Shown here in pieces: positions 6,548-10,311 of a stretch of DNA of 10,311 bases. The notes under the pieces are model-generated. The model did no database searches and was not told where the DNA came from. It saw nothing but the letters and a program-made list of their open reading frames with translations. The stretch's first letter is position 1. Every line of letters starts with the position of its first letter. Where the stretch lies: contig CALQCV020000050.1 in assembly GCA_943329165.2 (NCBI GenBank), forward strand, positions 1 to 10,311, given 5' to 3'. The DNA is from Candidatus Nitrotoga sp. CP45. Its GTDB lineage: Bacteria > Bacteroidota > Bacteroidia > Flavobacteriales > Flavobacteriaceae. A program made the translations under genes and the position numbers.

Positions 6548-6555
6548 TACTTTTG
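6548..6555 (+). promoter_or_regulatory. -7 box of a likely pruA promoter
   Basis: TACTTTTG is a full match to TAnnTTTG, 62 nt before the pruA start. A TTTG at 6511-6514 is too far upstream (33 nt) to be its -33 partner. The leader between the box and the gene contains TTAGAT (6564-6569) and ATCTAA (6585-6590), a weak AT-only stem that is probably not meaningful. Confidence 0.45.
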
Positions 6556-6617
6556 TGACACTTTTAGATAACTTTTTTCTAAAAATCTAAGATCTTTACT
6601 AACCTAATAAACTGAAT

Positions 6618-8246
6618 ATGCCAAAAGGTTTTTTTCATGTTCCAAAAGCGGTCAATGAACCCGTAAAATCATACGCTCCAAATTCCCCCGAAAAAGCAGC
6701 AGTTTTAGCAGCTTATAAAAAAATGTGGGGCGAAACTATAGATGTTCCAAACTATATCGGTAGCGAGGAAATTCGAACCGGAATTACCAGAAACATGTCT
6801 GCTCCTCATGACCATCAACATATCGTTGGAACCTATCATTTAGCAGAGAAAAAGCATATTGAAAAAGCGATTACTTCTTCTCTTGATGCGAGGAAGAAAT
6901 GGGCCAATATGGCTTGGGAACAACGTGCTGCTATCTTTTTAAAAGCTGCCGAATTAATTGCAGGTCCATATCGTGCAAAGATTAATGCGGCTACAATGAT
7001 TGCACAATCTAAAACTATATATCAAGCTGAAATTGATGCCTCTTGTGAATTGATTGACTTTTTGCGCTACAACGTAGAATTCATGACACAAATTTACAAC
7101 GACCAACCAAAATCAATTTCTGATGTTTGGAACCGAGTGGAATATCGTCCATTAGAAGGATTTGTATATGCGATTACACCGTTTAACTTTACAGCGATTG
7201 CAGCTAATCTTCCTGCCAGCGCAGCTTTGATGGGAAATGTTGTCATTTGGAAACCAAGTGATAGCCAAGTGTTTTCGGCAAAAATTATTATTGATATTTT
7301 CAAAGAAGCCGGTGTTCCTGATGGCGTTATTAACGTAGTATTTGGTGATCCTGTGATGATTACTGATACCATTTTGGCACATCCTTATTTTGCCGGCGTA
7401 CATTATACAGGTTCCACATTTGTGTTCAAGGAAATCTGGAAAAAAATTGGGACTAATATTCATACGTATAAAACCTATCCAAGAATTGTCGGAGAAACAG
7501 GTGGAAAAGATTTTGTTTTAGCGCATCCAAGTGCGAATGTAAAACAAGTAGTTACCGGAATTACGCGTGGTGCTTTTGAATTTCAAGGACAAAAATGTTC
7601 AGCAGCCTCAAGAGCTTACATTCCTCAAAGTTTGTGGCCTGCAGTTAAGGATCAATTGATTTCCGATATTAAATCTATGAAAATGGGATCACCGGAAGAT
7701 TTCGGAAACTTTATTACAGCCGTAATCCACGAAGGTTCATTCGACAAATTGGCGAAAGCAATTGACCAAGCGAAAGCAGATAAAGATGCAGAAATTATCG
7801 TTGGTGGAAACTACGATAAATCAAAAGGGTATTTTATTGAACCAACGGTGATCGTTACCACAAATCCAAAATATGCTACGATGGAAACAGAGCTTTTTGG
7901 ACCAGTAATGACACTTTATGTGTATGAAGATGCAAAATGGGCAGAAACATTAACATTGGTTGACGAAACTTCAGAATATGCTTTGACCGGAGCGATTTTC
8001 AGTCAAGACAGATATGCGATTGAAGAAGCAACTTTAGCTTTACAAAATAGCGCTGGTAATTTTTACATCAATGACAAACCAACCGGAGCCGTTGTTGGAA
8101 TGCAACCATTTGGTGGCGCCAGAGCTTCGGGAACAAATGATAAAGCGGGTTCAATGCAAAACTTATTGCGTTGGGTTTCGCCACGAACTATCAAAGAAAC
8201 TTTTGTCACTCCGGAAGATTATCGTTATCCGTTTTTGGGCGAATAA
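6618..8246 (+). CDS. pruA: L-glutamate gamma-semialdehyde (1-pyrroline-5-carboxylate) dehydrogenase
   Basis: 542 residues, matching the monofunctional long form of this aldehyde dehydrogenase (ALDH4-like) rather than the PutA fusion. It oxidises glutamate semialdehyde to glutamate with NAD+, the second step of proline catabolism, in the cytosol. The ALDH machinery is intact: N190 in TPFNFTAIAANLP, K212 in WKPS, the GST cofactor motif at 265-267, general base E293 in VGETGGK and catalytic C327 in GQKCSAASRAY. ELFGPV (425-430) and PFGGARASGTNDKAG (497-511) are the typical C-terminal segments. The N-terminus MPKGFFHVPKAVNEPVKSYAP, followed by a segment ending near the IGSEEIRTG residues, fits this subfamily and supports the ATG at 6618. 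The proline dehydrogenase partner is not in the window. The gene ends 23 nt before an intrinsic terminator, so it closes the transcript. Confidence 0.97.
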   Translation: MPKGFFHVPKAVNEPVKSYAPNSPEKAAVLAAYKKMWGETIDVPNYIGSEEIRTGITRNMSAPHDHQHIVGTYHLAEKKHIEKAITSSLDARKKWANMAWEQRAAIFLKAAELIAGPYRAKINAATMIAQSKTIYQAEIDASCELIDFLRYNVEFMTQIYNDQPKSISDVWNRVEYRPLEGFVYAITPFNFTAIAANLPASAALMGNVVIWKPSDSQVFSAKIIIDIFKEAGVPDGVINVVFGDPVMITDTILAHPYFAGVHYTGSTFVFKEIWKKIGTNIHTYKTYPRIVGETGGKDFVLAHPSANVKQVVTGITRGAFEFQGQKCSAASRAYIPQSLWPAVKDQLISDIKSMKMGSPEDFGNFITAVIHEGSFDKLAKAIDQAKADKDAEIIVGGNYDKSKGYFIEPTVIVTTNPKYATMETELFGPVMTLYVYEDAKWAETLTLVDETSEYALTGAIFSQDRYAIEEATLALQNSAGNFYINDKPTGAVVGMQPFGGARASGTNDKAGSMQNLLRWVSPRTIKETFVTPEDYRYPFLGE

Positions 8247-8269
8247 TTTTATAATTGTTTATAATTATC

Positions 8270-8299
8270 AAAGTCCGACTTTTTACTCGGACTTTTTTT
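8270..8299 (+). terminator. intrinsic terminator after pruA
   Basis: A perfect 9-bp stem, AAAGTCCGA (8270-8278) with TCGGACTTT (8287-8295), closes an 8-nt loop. The downstream arm runs into a tract of seven T (8293-8299), as expected of a rho-independent terminator. It lies 23 nt after the pruA stop codon. Confidence 0.88.
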
Positions 8300-8305
8300 A
8301 TACGG

Positions 8306-8331
8306 TTGAAAATTAATTTTTTGTATATTGG
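8306..8331 (+). promoter_or_regulatory. possible promoter of the secreted hydrolase gene
   Basis: TTG at 8306-8308 and TATATTGG at 8324-8331 resemble the flavobacterial -33 TTG and -7 TAnnTTTG boxes. The gap is 15 nt, shorter than usual, and the -7 box has one mismatch. The -7-like box ends 28 nt before the ATG at 8360. A promoter is expected here because the gene follows a strong terminator. Confidence 0.38.
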
Positions 8332-8359
8332 GGCGTCAAAATCAAATAACCAACAATAC

Positions 8360-10311
8360 ATGAAATCAAAAATTACCCTATTGTTTTTCGGATTATTTTC
8401 TGCATTGGGTCTAGCCCAAGATAAAGCATATGATTTATTAAAAGATAAAACCCAGACAAATATACTTTATGATCGTGTTTTTGGCGTGTCCAATGCCACA
8501 GAATTGAGGAAGACATCCATTACTTCAGGCTATTTCAATCAGGTTTATCACGAAATACAACGTGCCGATTTTTCGCAATCGTTGCCAAAATACGAAACGC
8601 TTAAAGACGCTGCTAAATTAGGTTCGGTAAATAACCAAATTCCACTTGCACTTTTAATTTCTGAATTCGAAACCATCAAAAAAAGAGCACTGGAAAATGG
8701 TGATGTGTTTTCAAACAGCAATAATAAAATGGAGCTAAAACCAAATGCTAACAATGTATTTGAAAAACATTCGATTACTGTTATGGCGCCACTAATTGCT
8801 ACATCGGCTAAAGCATCGTTTGTTCTGAAAGACAATTTTATCTTTAATACCACGGCAAAAGTTATTGCAGCTATTTATATCAAATCGGAAGAAACATCTA
8901 GTTGGAAACAAATCACAACAAACAGCCCTTTTACACTGCCTCTGAATCAAAATGGTAAGCATATAGTATACTGCAAAATTGCATTCACTAATCAGGAAAC
9001 GATAACACAATCATTTGAAATTGAAATCGGTGATGCTCCATCGGTAGCAAACAAAAACGCACAGCCTTTTGCACCGAATGTAGTAAATACGATTACATCC
9101 ACAATTCCATATCAAGGTTATGGAGAAAGTGCTGCCTTTGTTGGACAAGGACAATATGAAATTTTCTTGGACAATGTGAATGGCGTTCTTGACAAACCAA
9201 TATTTCTTTTGGATGGTTTTGATCCAGGAGATACCCGAAATACGACTGCTATCTACAGCTTTTTAAATTATGGAACAGGCCAAAATTTAGCTACCGATTT
9301 AAGAGCACAAGGCTTTGATATTATCATCTTGAATTTTCCAACCTATACGCGTCCTTCAACAACGACTGTTATAGATGGCGGAGTGGATTATATCCAAAGA
9401 AACGCCATGATTTTAGTGGAGCTTCTCAACCAAATCAATGCTCAAAAAGTAGGCGCCACAAAGAATGTGGTTATCGGACCAAGTATGGGCGGATTAATAG
9501 CTAGATATGCTTTACGTTATATGGAAATGAATAGCTTGAATCACGATACCCGATTGTATATTTCATTTGATTCACCGCATCAAGGCGCTAATGTACCTAT
9601 TGGATTCCAACATTTGTTTAATTATATGGCTTATGGTCCGGCTGCAATTACTGCAGTTCAACCAATTGTTGATGGTTTGATGAAAAGTCCGGCCGCGAGA
9701 GAAATGTTAATCGACCAATTTGAAGGTCATTTGCAAAACGAAAGCGCTTTTGAATTCAATACAGCTGCTACAACTTTATTACCAACAGGCTGTCCAAATT
9801 ACAGAACACCATTTCAAAACGAATTAAATGCCATGGGCTTCCCAACCACAGTTCGTAACGTTTCTATTACCAATGGAGCCGGAAATGGAACGATGAATTA
9901 CACTCCCGATTTTGAAGTAATGAATCACACTTTTAATATAACATCATCACAAAGAGCGATTATTAATTTGCGTTATACCCCAAACACCAACACAACCAAT
10001 CAGGTAAGCCGCTTTAGAGGACAACAATTTGTAGTTTTCTTTTGGATTACTGGTTTTGAAAGTGTAGCCAGTTCAAAAGCACCCACTTACACCGCAGGTC
10101 TCGATACGGCACCGGGAGGGCGATTTGATATGACGGGTTTGGCGGGAGGCTTAGGCACAGATCCATTACTAACAGAATTTTTTGCCAATTTGAATGCCGA
10201 TTATTTTACTTTTATACCAACATGGAGTTCGATGGCAATCTCAAATACTCAAAATATATACTCTCCGGTAACTGGAAGTTCAGTTACTCCATTTGCGGCT
10301 TCATCTATCCC
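8360..10311 (+). CDS. secreted alpha/beta-hydrolase, lipase/esterase-like, 3'-truncated
   Basis: An uninterrupted frame from ATG 8360 to the window end gives 650 residues without a stop codon. MKSKITLLFFGLFSALGLAQ is a signal peptide with cleavage near residue 19. Residues about 20-270 contain beta-rich sequence that I cannot assign to a named domain (VMAPLIATSAKASFVLKDN; AVIYIKSEE-like strands; a possible Ig-like fold). The hydrolase domain starts about 278: KPIFLLDGFDPGD (279-291, oxyanion-hole strand), FDIIILNFPTY, then the nucleophile elbow VIGPSMGGLIARYAL with predicted catalytic S375, and SFDSPHQGANVPIG with D404. The GxSMGG elbow and DSPHQG segment resemble PGAP1-like or triacylglycerol-lipase folds; the catalytic His is not placed. 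No T9SS sorting domain is visible because the C-terminus is missing, but a long secreted enzyme with this layout in a T9SS-bearing organism is a plausible client. The substrate (lipid or other ester) is unknown. Confidence 0.82.
   Translation, partial: MKSKITLLFFGLFSALGLAQDKAYDLLKDKTQTNILYDRVFGVSNATELRKTSITSGYFNQVYHEIQRADFSQSLPKYETLKDAAKLGSVNNQIPLALLISEFETIKKRALENGDVFSNSNNKMELKPNANNVFEKHSITVMAPLIATSAKASFVLKDNFIFNTTAKVIAAIYIKSEETSSWKQITTNSPFTLPLNQNGKHIVYCKIAFTNQETITQSFEIEIGDAPSVANKNAQPFAPNVVNTITSTIPYQGYGESAAFVGQGQYEIFLDNVNGVLDKPIFLLDGFDPGDTRNTTAIYSFLNYGTGQNLATDLRAQGFDIIILNFPTYTRPSTTTVIDGGVDYIQRNAMILVELLNQINAQKVGATKNVVIGPSMGGLIARYALRYMEMNSLNHDTRLYISFDSPHQGANVPIGFQHLFNYMAYGPAAITAVQPIVDGLMKSPAAREMLIDQFEGHLQNESAFEFNTAATTLLPTGCPNYRTPFQNELNAMGFPTTVRNVSITNGAGNGTMNYTPDFEVMNHTFNITSSQRAIINLRYTPNTNTTNQVSRFRGQQFVVFFWITGFESVASSKAPTYTAGLDTAPGGRFDMTGLAGGLGTDPLLTEFFANLNADYFTFIPTWSSMAISNTQNIYSPVTGSSVTPFAASSI

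Noticed and set aside
6564-6590. TTAGAT/ATCTAA stem in the pruA leader
   Set aside because: Six AT-rich pairs with a 15-nt loop and no T-tract or known riboswitch features are expected by chance in AT-rich DNA.
8071-8316. 81-codon + strand frame overlapping the end of pruA and the terminator
   Set aside because: It is a shadow in another frame of pruA, runs through the terminator hairpin and has no recognisable domain.

Overview
The window looks like a chromosomal segment from a Flavobacterium-like member of the Bacteroidota. The DNA is AT-rich, Shine-Dalgarno sites are essentially absent, and several genes are preceded by -7-like boxes resembling TAnnTTTG. It also carries a type IX secretion system (T9SS) plug protein, which is specific to this phylum. 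All genes that can be supported lie on the + strand, and the ones at both edges are cut by the window.

Layout. 1-2578: the 3' part of an HlyD-type adaptor followed 4 nt later by a TolC-type outer-membrane factor, i.e. two parts of a three-part export machine whose inner-membrane pump is presumably upstream, outside the window. 2655-3485: type I methionine aminopeptidase (map). 3452-3894: a compact 443-bp element made of a GxxExxY-family gene between two 30-bp imperfect inverted repeats. 3880-4713: a class I SAM-dependent methyltransferase whose start codon lies inside the right repeat. 4780-6030: T9SS plug protein. 6099-6485: apaG. 6618-8246: pruA (glutamate semialdehyde dehydrogenase of proline catabolism), closed by a clear intrinsic terminator at 8270-8299. 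8360-10311: the 5' two-thirds or so of a secreted alpha/beta-hydrolase (lipase/esterase-like), open at the window end.

Most of this is ordinary core-genome content. The part that stands out is the GxxExxY element. Each arm holds three copies of an octamer close to CACAGATT at 9- and 10-bp spacing, arranged as mirror images in the two arms. The left arm is translated as the last ten residues of methionine aminopeptidase and the map stop codon follows it directly. The right arm supplies the only plausible start codons (two in-frame GTGs) of the methyltransferase. The encoded small protein has the residues expected of a PD-(D/E)xK nuclease fold. The arrangement suggests a small selfish or domesticated repeat-nuclease unit that has slipped into the junction between two genes without breaking either of them. 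Mobility and nuclease activity are inferences; the repeat geometry and the gene junctions are directly visible.

Functional links: HlyD and TolC form one export unit; the plug protein serves the T9SS translocon SprA; the terminal hydrolase has a signal peptide and is a plausible T9SS cargo, but its C-terminus, where a sorting domain would be, is outside the window.
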